Origin: Sitta carolinensis
Lineage: Eukaryota > Chordata > Aves > Passeriformes > Sittidae
Reading direction: 5' to 3'
DNA: 64,000 nt
NCBI GenBank assembly: GCA_032173965.1
Contig: CM063283.1
Location: 110,803,108 to 110,867,107, forward strand
How positions within the stretch are numbered: position 1 is the stretch's first letter; every line of letters begins with the position of its first letter. Shown piece by piece: positions 23,796-36,600 of the stretch. A program made the position numbers and the translations under genes. The notes under the pieces were generated by a model, which saw only the letters and a list, made by a program, of their open reading frames with translations, was not told where the DNA came from and ran no database searches.

Positions 23796-23941
23796 AGAAA
23801 ACTGAAATTCTGTAGCATGTAACGGATTCTGCTTTCAAAATTTGTATTCAGATTCACTCTTAACTGCAAGTCAAGCTGGTCTGTGGCTGCCAGGCATGCT
23901 AGAAACTGGGCTATTGTTTTTAGAAAAGCCCTGAGAAGGGA

Positions 23942-23947
23942 AATAAA
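23942..23947 (+). terminator. HSF2BP: Polyadenylation signal AATAAA, distal
   Basis: The third AATAAA. It is followed directly by a GT-rich stretch (ggtgtcgtctgtggt), the best downstream element of the three. Confidence 0.5.
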
Positions 23948-23960
23948 ATGGTGTCGTCTG

Positions 23961-26900
23961 TGGTACCCAGTTATGTGCTGAAGAGGCTAAAATGAGCTGC
24001 TGCTCTGTTGTGAGCAGCATCACATCCCCTCACAACCCTGGGGTTTGTTGGAGCTTCTGAGTACAGCTTGCTTACCTCAGGGGTAAATATAAACACTTGG
24101 TGCTGGGTATTGGCAGAATTTATAACGTTTTTAGAAAAGAGTAGCATTCATTTCTATGATGTTAGAGCCAGTTAAGTGGGGCTATGCAAGGGAACAGCAA
24201 ATGAGAAGTGCAGTGCTGTGGTAGCCCCTTTTTCCATATTCAAGTTATTGCACCTCATCTGGGAACCCAGTATGTTAACAAAATACAATGTGGACTTCAA
24301 ATTACAGAAAACACGAGGTAAACTTCATAGGATTTAAATATTATGATTGGCAGATAGCTTTAGAGAGAGACCATTATTAAATTAAGGTATAGGGCATCTC
24401 CCTTTAGGCTGTTTGCAGAATGATGGATGTTCAGAGTCAGAAATGTAATAAATCAGCTTGAAATCACTTGGCTCAGATGCTGCAGATGGTAACAGTCTGG
24501 TTTGGGGCTGTAAAATGAAGATTAAGATAGAGATCTCCCCTACACGGGTGGGTTGCTTGGGGTTCTGCCATATCTGATTCAGCACTGCATTGAACTTAGC
24601 AAGTGCAGATTTGTGGAAGGCTTAAATCTTCTGTAAAGTGTGCTTGCTTTGGATTTGTTTTCTTATCTTGCTATCCTAGTTAATCCTCCTAGAGTTTAAT
24701 CCTAAAGGGATCAAAATGATAATTGGTAGTTTCCTGGAATATCAACTCATGAAAATGTTTGATTTTAAGAAACACTGAAGGGCATCATCCACTTTGCATT
24801 GAATTATCTGCTCACAAAGGTCTTTCATCAGACTTTGGAATTCAGTAATTAACAGAAAAAGAAAAATAGGTAGTCCTGTGAGCAGAAAAGCTGATCGAGC
24901 CTCATGTCCTGTGGTTTTGAGATATTTCTTGAAAATTTCCCTGCCCTTCCCAACCTGAAACCAAGAGCTTCCAAGGGTCAATGTGGTGTGCTCAAGCTGG
25001 GGGTGACAGGTGCTCACAGCCAGGTCAGTAAACTGTGGTGATGGGCCAAATTCAGCCTTGTGAGAGGGACTGGCAGTGCATCTGCACCTCATTTCCATGT
25101 GAAATCAGGAAACAAAGCCATCAGGACTGTTCATTCTAATTGCGTGTCCACTGGCATGGTCAGCCATGCTCAAAGTGGTGATTGGAGACACAGATTTCCC
25201 CAGCAAGCTGCTCAGATCTGATAAAAGTTCTTTCAGTGTCTCCCAGATGACTTTATTTTCAGGTGTAGCTTGCCAGGACTGTTTCTTCAGAGCCAAATCA
25301 TCAATGACCCACCAACCTCAAGAAGGTGTTTTTTCTGTACAAAGTGTTTCATTATGTAAGACTGAATAAGAAAAAAATCACCTCATCTGTGAAATACAAT
25401 GTGTATTTAAAAATACTAGAGAGGAAAAGTATCAGAAACATCAGAGAAGAGCCTGTGTCAAACACTTCTCTAGGAGAATGTGTGTGTTTTCCCTAAGCTT
25501 ACTTTTTCTAGGTGTTCACAATTAATTGAGCTTATGGAAGAGAAAAATATAGCATTTGGGGGAAACATTTCACAGGGAAAAAATTCATAATACTTTTTGG
25601 TTGGAAAAAAAAGCGTGGCTGGAGTCAGATGATGCTGAAATGAGGTGAGTGGAGAAAAGCCAGGGATAAGCCTGACCCTTTAACATTCCAGAGTTATTTG
25701 AAATGTTCAAGGTGTCTCATACTTAAAGTTTTTAGTGAAATGAAATGGACATTAGTAGGTGCAGATGGCATGATGAGCTGTTAGATCATTCTGCTGTTTT
25801 TCAGGTTCGTTCCTTCCCTCATCCCCCATTTGATGGAGCCAGGGATGAGCCCCTGCTGCTCCTCCACAGGTCTAGGGCTGTGTACAGTTAGTTGAACCTT
25901 TTCACTGCAGCTTTCCCCACAGGAGTCTCTTACACCCTGTGCATACTCTTGGACATGCCATGGTGGGATTCTCCCAGACCTTGGCATCTCTCATAAACAA
26001 TTGATCTGTTCTCCCCCACCAGCAGCATCAGTGCCTTCTTTGCTGTTCCTTTTTCCATCCTAAAGTGGGAGGGAATCTCATGCCATTGGCTGTAGAGGAA
26101 GCTGCAGTGACTTGTTGAGGTGAGATGACAACAACTTAGATGGCTAAAATTAGATGAGGTGAATCCTACCCTTTGGTGTCTATTTTGCAATAACAGATAA
26201 AAGAAGTTTTCAGGTTGCCCTACTGTTTGCAGACAGCATTTTATAATCTTGTGTGTTGATAAGCTTGAGAGATCCCTGTTGGAAGAGTGTGTGAAGACCT
26301 AATTTGTCTTCATGTGATTAGTGCTAGAAATTAGGTATTAAGTGACTGTGGATCTCCTTTGAGTCTCCCTTTCTCCTGAAAGACATCTTTTTTTGACAGG
26401 TTATGAATAAAAGAAAGTCTCTGAATAACAGAGACTGAAAACTCAGAGTGTGCCAAAGCTTTGAAGTTTATGAAGTTGAACAATGGGTGGCACACCGGAC
26501 ATGGTATGACACAAAGGGCTGCTGCAATTAAAGACTGGTCGTTTGTAAGATGCATTGTAAATCTCAGCCTTTATTTGCTTAATTCTGGAACTCAGGACCT
26601 TTAGGTAGCTTTATTGGTTTAAAATCAAGAGCTCAGCCTGGACTGTAAAAAACACTGGCTTTGGAGTGTTGCTTTTTTTGGATCCTTCTGAAATGTTGGG
26701 ATTCTTCTGTATAATAATTGATTAACTGAACTACTTAATTGATTAACTGCATTACTTGATTAACTGGATTGCTAGCTTACAGGAGTAAAGGGGCTTCACA
26801 CAAAGCACGAGTTTCAGTAGCTGTGTTCAAAGTCCAGAGTTACTCCAGCTTTGTAATTTCCTCTGTTGCACAATCTCAGAGTTTCAGTGGAGGAGAAAAC

Positions 26901-28723
26901 GTGATTTTGGTGTTGCTTTGAGATTATCAATTACTCCAGACTTAAACCCATAGAACTGAAAGTAAAATTTGACTCTTAGGCTAAGCTGTCTCAAAAGGTG
27001 AAAAATCTGTTTCAACAGCTTGAAGAAGAAAGTTCACAGTATCTGCTGCACAATTAAAAGTGAACTTGGCTCCTTTCAGTCTGTATACACTGTACAGAGT
27101 CCTGGAATGATGCCTGTTTGCTGATGCTCCAGGGAGATACTGGCTCTTCATAGTTGATGCTGTTGGTAAATTAGATGCAAAGGAAAAATAAATGAGTATC
27201 CCCTAAACTTACTTCCTGCAGCTGAAGAAGTTTAGCTGTGTAATGTACTGCCCCACCAGTTCTTGTGTGGTGTCTCAGGCTGGTGTTCAGGCTGGACCAT
27301 GGTCTGGCTGGAAAGAAACTGGCAATTCTCAGCAGAAGAAGGCAAGCTGGTGGCTCTGTATCCTGTGCTGAGGGACAGGCGTGGCAGCAAGAGGGGCCTG
27401 GCATCTCTGAAGGGCACAGTGAGGGCTGGGGTGGGCACAGCAGCCAGCTCTCCTGAGGGGAGGTGGTGTTTGGATACATGGGATCGCTGGCCCATTCCCA
27501 GCACTCATGAGAAAGGCAGTGAACTGGAGTTCAAGGCACATCATCCTGTTTTGGTTGCTTAAGAGAGGGAAATAAGTCCCTTTTAAGGAAGAATTGGAGG
27601 AAGAATGGGAAATGTGACCATTTGGTCTCGTGGCCACAAATGAACTTTCAGATGATTCAATTTCAGCTGTTTGCACCAGTCATTAAGCTGCTCCTTTGAG
27701 TTACCGTTTGCACTTGCAATATGTGCTGATTAGCACAAATTGGCTTTCAGAATTGATAAGAATTTACAAGTCTTGCAAACACTGTATGATTCATCGCCTC
27801 TACTGCCTCCAGTCCTGCGAGGATGCTGGAGGTGAGGATAAAGGAGTTTTCCTGGGGAATAAGAACCTCTCCTTTGCTCTGTTATCCCTGCCCAGTGCTT
27901 GTACTAGAAGTTATGAGCCATGCAAAGCATGGCTGCCCCTTCATTTCCCTTCACAGCATTTCACTTGCAGCTGCATCTGGCTGTGTCTGTGTTGTTTGGA
28001 ATTTTCCTGGTTTCAGTGCAGGAACTTTTGCAACTGCTGGTTGCTGCTTGAATATGTGAGTTCCAGGTTACAGCTGATAAAAAGTCATTAGAGACCTCTC
28101 GAGGTTGTAGAGATTTAAACTTCTCCAATGCTTTACGATGACCTTTACAACCTATAACTCGCTCGGTCGGAAACCTTGAAAAGACTTTGACCAAATTGTA
28201 GTTGCACATGTCATTTATGGGAACTATAATTTTTACTGTGGGCGTGCCTGCAGGGAAAGCACTTCAGATGCCACGTCCTTCCAAATGCACATGTCCGTCT
28301 GTGCTCTTGGGCTGCAGCTGGAGAGGCAGCAACCACCAAGGGCCAGGCTGGCATGGGCTGGGGATGGGAAGGGGCTGGTTGTGTGACCTGGGGTGGATGG
28401 AGAAGGTCAGCTCTGACTGAGCTGCCAAAGTGGCTTTTGTGCCACCTGAGTCTTGCTTTGAAGTTTTATGAAAAGTTTGATTTTTGAGTCTTGTTTTGGG
28501 GCAGGGGATTGGGTTGGGTGTTAGGAGAGAGCAGGTGAGCTGCTTGAAGCTCTCTGCAGAGATAAATCCCTCCTTGCTTCTGTAGCTGTATCACCACCAG
28601 GGTCAAATAAAGTGCAGCAGTCACCCTGTACTAGCACAAGAAAATGGAGAATGTAGGGGAAAAAGCCGAATTCTTTGATCTGCACACCTTGCTCCTGAGC
28701 AGGATCTGTAGCATCCAGAATCA
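23961..28723. other. Intergenic, no supported gene
   Basis: Single-copy, moderately AT-rich DNA. On the minus strand, 25317-24742 is one reading frame of about 190 codons broken by a single stop; it matches no family I know. A 21-bp tandem repeat lies at 26715-26768. No dispersed repeat is recognised. Confidence 0.75.
26715..26768. repeat. 21-bp tandem repeat, about 2.6 copies
   Basis: Units taattgattaactgaactact (26715-26735) and taattgattaactgcattact (26736-26756) differ at one or two positions. A third, partial unit follows (tgattaactgga). The core TGATTAAC resembles an HNF1-type half site, repeated in helical register (two turns), but no function is shown. Confidence 0.85.
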
Positions 28724-28995
28724 GTTTCATAGGATCCCAAATGGTTTGGGTTGGAAGGGACCCTTAAAGATATCTCATTCCAAACCCCAGCCATGGGCAG
28801 GGGCCCCTCCCACTAGACCAGGTTGCTCAAGGTCTTATTCAGCCTGGCCTTGAACACTGCCAGGGGCTTCCCCAGCCTCCCAGTAAAGAATTTCTTCCTA
28901 ATATCTAACCTCAATTTCCTCTCTTTCAATTTGTACCCATTCCCTCTTGTCCTATCACTACAGTTTCTGACAGAGAGTCCCTCCCCAGCTTCTCC
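28724..28995 (-). mobile_element. CR1 fragment, antisense, with ORF2 C-terminal codons
   Basis: On the + strand it opens tttcataggatcccaaatgg, tttgggttggaagggaccc, then the gccatgggcaggggcccctc block. This is the complement of a CR1 3' UTR. It continues into the complement of the ORF2 C-terminus: on the minus strand LRLDIRKKFF and VFKARLNKTLSNLV are recognisable, near position 28990 down to 28810. It is 5'-truncated. This copy explains part of the 212-codon minus-strand frame at 28813-29451, the longest open frame in the window. Confidence 0.88.
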
Positions 28996-29782
28996 CTTGT
29001 CAGACTGGGCCCTGCTGCCTGAGATTGGGCTGGGAGCAAATTCTCTGAGGCTGCTGGAGGCAGGGTTGAGAGGCTGGGGCAGGCATGGCCAGGGTTTCAG
29101 CAGTGCTCCAGGCTCTTCTCCCAGCTGTGGGGCAGCATGTTTGTGCTCAGGCTGGGGGGCACTGGGATACATGGTCCTGAGTGAGTGTCCTGAGCTGCCT
29201 GGATTCGGAGAGGCGACTGAAAGCACCAGGGTCAGGATGTGGTGCTGGCATTTTGTGGGATGCCTTTTCCAAGGAACAAACCTGGGCAGAGGACAGGGTG
29301 GCCAATCTGAAGGGCAGCCAGCCACTGAAAACCCAAGCACAGGTTCTCCTGCTGGCCACCCCCTGGGTCCCCTGGCAGCCCTTGCTGACCCTGGCCGTGT
29401 GTGGGCAGAGCTGCTCACAGGAAAAATGGCACTTTGTGGGATCTGTAACACATAATGGACCCACAGTGTGGGTGGGCCGTGGTCACCTCTGCTTCACATG
29501 TGCAGACTCTCCATAGGGCTGGAAAGCTCTCCAGCAGGCACACAGAGGAGTGTGTGTGTGCACACATGCCCTGGTCACTGCATTCTGCACTCCACAGCCT
29601 GCCTGCTGCAGCTGCATTTTGGAAAATGCAGTGGATGCATCATCCCGTGGCTGACGCCAGTGGGACACAGAGCTCTCCACGCACTCGGAAATTGCTCAGC
29701 AGCAAGAAGCTACCGATTGTGACTGCTCTTCCCAAACATCCTCTCTCCCCCTAATACTGCAGCAACTGTTTTTTTTTCCTAG
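28996..29782. other. GC-rich intergenic spacer
   Basis: GC-rich, stop-poor DNA in which both strands carry overlapping frames of over 100 codons. Their translations are low in conserved-looking sequence and rich in Pro, Ser, Gly, Cys and His, as expected from chance. The stretch ends in a T-rich tract before the candidate exon at 29783. Confidence 0.65.
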
Positions 29783-29856
29783 GGATTTTCACGGCCATCA
29801 TCACTGCCCTGGTGCAGCAGGATCGGGATCTCTTTGAGACAGAGCAGCTGAGTGCC
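29783..29856 (+). CDS. Candidate internal exon of an unidentified protein
   Basis: A 74-nt segment between a strong acceptor (ctgttttttttttcctag) and a consensus donor (gtgagt). Only one of the three frames is open. It reads, after two bases completing a codon, IFTAIITALVQQ then DRDLFETEQLSA. About three quarters of third positions are G or C although the flanks are mixed, a coding-like bias. It ends in phase 0. I cannot match it to a protein family, and no neighbouring known gene supplies it. Its start phase would also accept splicing from the HSF2BP exon ending at 12390, so an alternative 3' exon of that gene is formally possible. Chance remains a real alternative. Confidence 0.33.
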
Positions 29857-32800
29857 GTGAGTCACCCACATTCCAGTAAGGAAGCCCCTTGAGGAAGCCT
29901 CTCTAGCAATGATCCTGTGCAGCCCTGCTCAGCTCTAACAATGCTGACAGAGTGTAACACTGCCCCGGAAACCTTCCGAGATCGCTTCTCAGGCACAGCC
30001 AGTGCCTGCAGTGCCCAGGCAGCTCAGCCAGCAGCAGCCAGGTCCCGGGTGAGGAAGCCAAGGGAAAGGAGGTGCCCTCTTGGCTGTAAATGGCAAGGGA
30101 CCAAACGGTGCTGGAGTCATTTCATGAGCACTGATGGCAATCTGGAGCACAGTCAGAAAAAAAAGGATGGCCTCTGGGGATCCTGAAGTCAGCTGAAAAG
30201 CTGAGCTGCTAAAAACAATAGTGCTGCTGTCAGTGGCCGAGGGAGAGGCGAGGTTTCAAGGGCAGATTACAAGCATGAGAGCACAATGACACTGATGAGG
30301 GAGCTGCCACGGAGCTGTGCCCGGAGCCTCTAACGGAAAGCGTTTGGTATCCCACGAGCTTTTGTCCCCGGAATGATACACATTTCTCAGGATTGAGAGA
30401 GGCAGAGAGTGCATTTGCCATTAATTTTTAATTATAATGGAGTGTTCTGTAGTGATAGGGAGCTTCTATAGTACAGGCTGTCTGCGTCAGGGGTTGACCC
30501 ACTGGCAACCTTCTTACTGATAAAGCTGTCACAAGAGGAGAACAGAGGGAAGGGCAGGAAAGTGCTACTAAGGCACTGCTATAATGCCACAAAAAAAAAA
30601 AAAAAGGGGGAAACATTACTATACAAACCAAGCATTTCATCTGAAGTGCCCTACTGCTATTAAATTTCAGTTTCTTAGACCTGCATTCCAGTTTCTGTGG
30701 GCACAAGAAGATTGTACAGCTTGTGCTCCACTGGTGGCCAGGAGATGTTGTCTCCATGGCTCCTGTTGGAACAGGAGATGCAGCCCTGGGTCCTGAGATA
30801 AGCTGCTGGGCTTATCTTGGACTTGGGGCATGCGAAATCAGTTCCCTGTGCAGTCACAGACCTCCCATGTACACAGGTAAACCACGTGGAACAAATTTGC
30901 TGAGGGGCTAAGCTTCTGTTTGAGCATTCCTGATTTCAGAGTATGCTGGAGTGTTCAGTCCTCCAAATCAGTTTTCTGCTTTGGGTCTCTTTTCACGTAA
31001 CTCCCCTCCTTTCTGCCTTGACCTGATCACTTTTACCTGGATTTCAAAAGTCTTTGGGTAAGTAAGTAAAGTGTCTGGCAGGCACAAGGGTGATCCTGCA
31101 TCAGTCCAAGTAATGAGTGGCTGAGGGAAGGAGAAGAGGAGCCTGAGGTGTTGAGGATACCCAGTCCTGCACCCAGCCAGTTGTGTAGCTGTGACATGGC
31201 CTCTGCTGTCCTGACAGTCCTCCTGTGGCAATGAGTGAGACCCCTGCAAGCTGCTTAAAGGGCCCATCTGAAGTCCTTTCCAGCCCAGGACATGTTGCTC
31301 CTGACAGGTTACCCAGAGCCCTGTGGAAAAAGAGGCCCTGGGCTTTCAGCTCCTGCCTATCTGCAGCCCAGCTTGCTCACAGCAGTCTCAATCTGTGTGA
31401 ACTCTCTTTGGCTCATGCTATGAAAGCTTAATGTGGAAGAAGCCAAAAGGAGCAGCTCCTCCATTGCTCAGAGCGTTCCCGCTCTCACCACCATAAATTG
31501 TGGGAGGGAGAATTTCTCCAGGCCTGTGCTCCTCTGCCTCTCCAGACAGGAGACTGCTAAGATCCTAAATGAGGATCCAAAGATCCTAAATTAAATGCTA
31601 AAATCCTAAATGAAAACGAAACAATCCCTCCTGGAGATCTTGAGGGAAGACAAAAGGACAAAGGGCATTCTGGAACTAAGAGGAAGAGAAAAAAGAAGCT
31701 TGCTTCCAAGGCCTCAGCCCTTGAGCACAGTGACGTAGAAGAAGGAGATTCTGTTTACGGAGGAAGTGAGGGTGGGGGAGGGATAAGCAGTTAGCCAAGG
31801 AAAGCTCATCCTTTGGGACAGGGCAGAGAGGCAGGCCTCCCTCCTGGGGAGCTCTCCCAGGAGCAGAAACCTCTGTGGTGGCTGCACTGCCTGTGGGCCA
31901 GGCTTTGAGGAGACCTCTGTGTGCTGTGCTCTGCTTCCTGCTGCAGCACAGGCAGAGCTGGCTCCCTTCCCTTCCCTCCCCTGGGGGGATCCTGGCTGGA
32001 TGCTCTTGGAATGCTGAACCTGTTCATTGTTGGAGAACTCGGCTTCCCTAGAAAATAAAGAGTATAGTCAAGGAGCAAGCAATCTAAGATTTGGAGTGTG
32101 TCTTAGAAACAGGAAAATGTCCCATGTGTTTTGTTTCTGACGCTAGCAGGAGCCTGGAGAAGCTGCTGGAGTCTACAGCAATGTTCTGCCTGTGGATCAG
32201 CACCTCCCAGGCCTTCAGGCAGGCATAACCTGTGTTCGTGCTGCTCCTACAGCTCATCCCCCTTGGCAGGTCTCAAAACATTCCTTCCTTCCTTTCACAA
32301 GGAGTATCCTCCCCATCCTTGGACTGTGTCTGATCAGCTGACAGCAGGGGAAGCTGCAGTGATGCTACCCCTGAGGGGCTGCAAAGCCTGTCTTCACCAA
32401 CCAGGCTGGTATTTCAGCTTCTCTGCATCAGCAATGAGCACAGATTGCAGCAGGGGAAGAGGAAGGGAAAACAGCAGCAATAGCACCCAGAGTGCTGCCT
32501 AAAGTTATCTGACCTGTGTTGAGCAATAGGGCTGGGGCACCAGGAGCTGTCCAGCTGTGCAGGGTGCCTTCTGCCTGCCCCATGGCCACAGCCTGCAGAG
32601 GGAAGGCAGGCAGACAGCTGACTCCTGTGAGCTTCTGATTATCCAGACCCTCTCCCAAGGGCTCTCTGTGGTTCCCTGCCTTCCTCTGCCCTGCAGGGGA
32701 TGCTTTGTTTTTTTTACCTTGAAAATCTCACTGTCCTTGAACTCAGAATAGTAGCCAAGGCCAAGGATACAACAACAGGGACAGGGAAGAAGGTTTTATA

Positions 32801-33565
32801 GTTTTCTGATGATGGGAATATTTTTGCATTTCTTGCACTTTTTACTCTTTTCCGTAAAGACAAGCATTTTCCTCTGTTCTGCTCTCTTTTCTCCTATGGC
32901 CATTAAGCACTAGAAGATGTGAAGGAGCCTTTGTATTGGAAAAGGCTGAGAAGTGCTGTGTTGGCTCTTGTCAGCAGCACCTGATGCTGGTCTGATTTGG
33001 AGTTGTGTGGTGGGCTTGTGAGAGCACCCTCAGCATCATGCCCTGCCAGCTCTCTACTGCAGGGCTTCAGGAGCCCGTGCCGCAGGGGGCCAGAGCAACA
33101 TCGACCATGAAATGCTACAGAAGTAGCACCCATTAGGTCCTGTTTAACAGAATTCCTGCCCAAAGCCAGAATTAATCTGCAGCTGAGCAGCAGGGGAGCT
33201 GTGTGCAGGCAGCTGGCTGGGTTTGGGGTGACTCAGCTTGCTGAGCATGTGTGCCCTCAGATCTGGTCATTTCCTACCTCCTGCTTGACTTCTCTATCTT
33301 ACAAAAATATTTGAAGAACTAACTGAAAGTGTGTGCTCAATAGCATGACACAGGGTTTGGTTTTCTGTGAACAACCCAGGTTTTGAGAAAACCAAAGTGG
33401 AACGTTTGGGGGAAAATGTTGGATTAGGTTTTACTCTTTTCTCATTTACAATGTAAGATTTATGATACAGAGCAAAGCCAACAGCACAAAAGGACAGAAG
33501 TGGGACTTTGCCAACGGAGAACTGAAGCACAATGTAACCTCAGCATTGATGATGTCATTTTCCAG
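29857..33565. other. Intergenic or intron of the candidate gene
   Basis: No confirmed feature. A short frame at 32151-32225 (SLEKLLESTAMF..., ending in TAA) follows an ag acceptor, but its phase does not fit either candidate exon on its sides. A 15-base A run occurs at 30591-30605. The motif 'atcctaaat' is repeated three times around 31562-31615. Confidence 0.6.
30591..30605. repeat. Poly-A tract, 15 bases
   Basis: A homopolymer of 15 A followed by ggggg. No retrotransposon or processed-gene body is recognised upstream of it. Confidence 0.85.
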
Positions 33566-33647
33566 ATGAGAAGCACTGAAAAGCTTTCCCAAGCCATTAC
33601 AAATGCTCTGATCCTCACCTACCGCTTAGGCAGAGCCAACCCCGTGT
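33566..33647 (+). CDS. Second candidate internal exon, same orientation and compatible phase
   Basis: An 82-nt segment between a tgatgtcattttccag acceptor and a perfect gtaagt donor. In phase 0 it reads MRSTEKLSQAITNALI then LTYRLGRANPV, and ends one base into a codon. Its start phase fits the phase-0 end of the candidate exon at 29783-29856, so together they would give an uninterrupted 52-residue, helix-rich stretch with a 3.7-kb intron. I do not recognise the product. No convincing following exon with matching phase was found up to 64 kb, which weakens the case. Confidence 0.3.
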
Positions 33648-36600
33648 GTAAGTACTGCAAAGAGAATCTCTGCCAGTGTTCCTGCTGCACGAGGGCTCTG
33701 CATTTGCCAGTGCATCCTGGAGTGAATCTCTTGGCTCCTGGGGCTGGGATGCTCTGGAGTTCACTCCCAGGCAGTTTAAAGGAAACTTGCCTGTCCTTCT
33801 AGGAAAGTATCAGGGAGAGCAGCTGGAGGTTTTGAAAATGGATTTCTTCCCACACTCTGCAGAGCAGCAGCTCAGGGCATCACTCTTGCCCTTGACCACA
33901 TCAGCTAGTGGAATTTCCCTGAGCCAGAGTCCTAGTTGGAAAGGTAGTGGGGTAAGAATGAAGCTTGTGTGTCTGCAGATAATACAGTTACTGGTGAAAA
34001 ATACACCTTTTGATGAGCAAATTTTCCCCAAAACCTGTGTCCTTAAGGTTTTTCATAGTAGGTAAAAATATGTCCCTATGCAATGAGTACAAATGGGTTT
34101 CTTGCACCTCTAAGGTGCCTCTCCCTGCAGGGAGGAAGAATTTGAAGGCTTCTGTTGTGTATCTCAGTGAGGATGTGCCACTGATCCTTGCTCCAGCAGA
34201 ATAATATTTGCTCCATCTATTTGGAGATGAATAGGACATTCCAGCAGCTGCCATCTCAGAGGAGCACTGCAGAAGGGTATGGTTAAAATCCAGATTATGT
34301 GGAGCTCGTGGGAAGGCATCTCTCTCCTAATGATGACATTTTAAAAAACACTCTAAAGTTTGGTCTTGGTCCCATTGGGCATTTTGCCATAGATCTTAAT
34401 GGCTCTGTGGCTGATCTCTTAATCTCCAGTGCACCTGTGCAAACTTGACAGTTTATTGCAATTTCATGCTTTTTGGAAGTCGTCTCACACTAACGCCATC
34501 AGAGAGAGCAATTTTTAAGGTCATTAGCTCAGGACATAACAAATAAGAACTGAGAGAAAACAATCTGTAAATGTCATATTTGTTTAACACACAAAGTAGC
34601 TCCTGAAGAGCAGTTATCCTTATGTCTAGAGACAGCACGAAAATTGCATTCTGTGGCTTGAAAATGTGGATCTGTTGAAAGAGAGAGGATATATAAAACA
34701 TGGCTGTTTGTCTTCACTACTCTCTTCCCTATCTCCTCAGTGTTTCCCATGCATCTGTTGTTTGACTTGTTCAACAATATTCTTAAATTTTCAGACTATA
34801 GACCGGGGCTCAATGAATAAATGAAGACCTTCAGGTTCTGTTGCTGATATTTTGTAACAGGTTGGGTGTTTTTCTGCTTGGAGAATAAATAGTACTTTTT
34901 AACTGCTATTTCCAATAAAAAGAATTGTGGTGAGTAGGAAATGTTATCCCTTCTCCACATCAGTATAAAAGACAGGTCCACTGATGTAACCTGATGTAAG
35001 CTCTCTGAACAAAAAATAAAAAAGGCAGAAGCAGGTGAAAATTTTATCAGCTGAATCAAGCCTGTGCCATCAATAATGCTACTTTCTGTATTGTGTTATG
35101 ATTCCCTGGATAAGAGGCTTTGTTCTCTCTGTCACCATCTACCCTTCCTCTCTCCCATTCTCAGCACAGGACCCACTTCCCAGCAGTACTGGAGCATCTG
35201 CCTGTGGGACATCACAGATCTACTGATTTAAAAGAAATCCTGACTTTTTTTCTGGGTAATTTTTGGAGTATCTGTGTGAAGTCACTTACAGTGACTTTCC
35301 TGTTAGTGAGACTGGAAGAGGGCGACCAAACCCTCAGCTCCTGAGATGAATATTTAGTAAATTCTCACCCTGCCCTGCTTTAGCCATCTGACTTGATATA
35401 TTTTTCAGCTCTACAGAGACTAACTGTAGCCCCAAGCGAGTCATTCGAAGCACCCAAGTGTTTCTTGGTTTATACACTTGGGCCTCCTAGGGATTAAATA
35501 CAGTGGTGTCCAAGATAAAAGGGGTGAAATATGCACTGCTTTATGTGCTACAGGAACACCAGGTTATCAGCAAGCCCAGATAAGCTTCAGTAATGGATAA
35601 TTATTACAAGGCATTGTGTCACACTTGGGTTAAGCATGACAAGAATTTTCCCAGTGTAAGAAGATGTCAATGTTTGCTGAAAGTATGTGCATTTTTCTTG
35701 CCTGCTTAAAATATTTGTCTGTTCATTCTGGAGTAAGTTAACACTGTAAATTTACATTTTACAATGTAAACATTAGTCCACTAGCTAGTTTTTCTTTTTT
35801 TGGCCAAGTTTCTTTAAATATTAGCAACATGTTTAATGGTTGCTTTATTCATTTCAGTTTCATACATTCCTCTAATTAATCTTGTAACTCAGCAGGGTGG
35901 TTGAGGCTTGAAGCAGGGCTTCACTCCCCTTATGATGACGTCTGTTTGCTTTTATCAAGCCCAGTGACTCAGTTTCAATTGATTTGTACATCCAGAGTTT
36001 CAGCCACTCTAGGGTGTAGATGCAATTTCAAATAAAGAGACCCAAACTGAAGTGAATATAGAAATGCTGTTGGTTTCGTCATGGCAGGGCATTCGGCCTC
36101 TTTGAAAATTCAGCTTCTGCAAGGGGCTTGAAGTTTTGTCCAGTGGAGTGTGAAATTCCAGGATTGGCTGTTAAGAGGCAGGTGCAAGAAGACAAATGGA
36201 TGCTGAATGACCTGACACTCTGCCATAACTCAGCTCAGCAGCAGCACAGGCATCCCCACCCAGAATGTGCAGTGGATCAGCACTGAAGCAGCAGCAAGAG
36301 CAGCTCTCCCACAGGCAGGCTGTTTCCATGTGGGGGGACCTGCAGACAGGCACAGCTGTACCAGGTGGAACCACACCCCATAAGCCAGATTCCTGCCTCC
36401 AGCAGCTGCTCTCAGGGAGGATGCTGAAAGTCTGGGAAGCTGGTGCTTTTCTTCGGAAGAGGAGGGGGATAGGACACTTGCTCCTAAGCCCTGTTGTTTG
36501 CTCTGGAGCATGAGCTGGCCCCTTGGCTTTCAACAAGCATTCCTTGGCCACTGCCAGGAGAAGGCCCCACAGCCCCAAAACAACCCCCACCATCATGCCC

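Larger units (their letters stand above)
23310..23960 (+). other. HSF2BP: HSF2BP 3' untranslated region (probable)
   Basis: This is sequence after the stop codon, containing three AATAAA hexamers in sense orientation at 23494, 23790 and 23942. The transcript end cannot be fixed from sequence alone. A 102-codon open frame (23354-23662) falls inside it; it has no family resemblance and I treat it as chance. Confidence 0.7.

Noticed and set aside
28813..29455. Overlapping open frames of 210 and 212 codons on opposite strands, the longest in the window
   Set aside because: The last part of the minus-strand frame is CR1 ORF2 C-terminus, and the rest is stop-poor GC-rich spacer. The antisense frame is its shadow.
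32151..32225. Short frame SLEKLLESTAMFCLWISTSQA.. after an ag acceptor, between the two candidate exons
   Set aside because: Its phase fits neither the end of 29783-29856 nor the start of 33566-33647, there is no GT donor before its stop, and the acceptor tract is mediocre.
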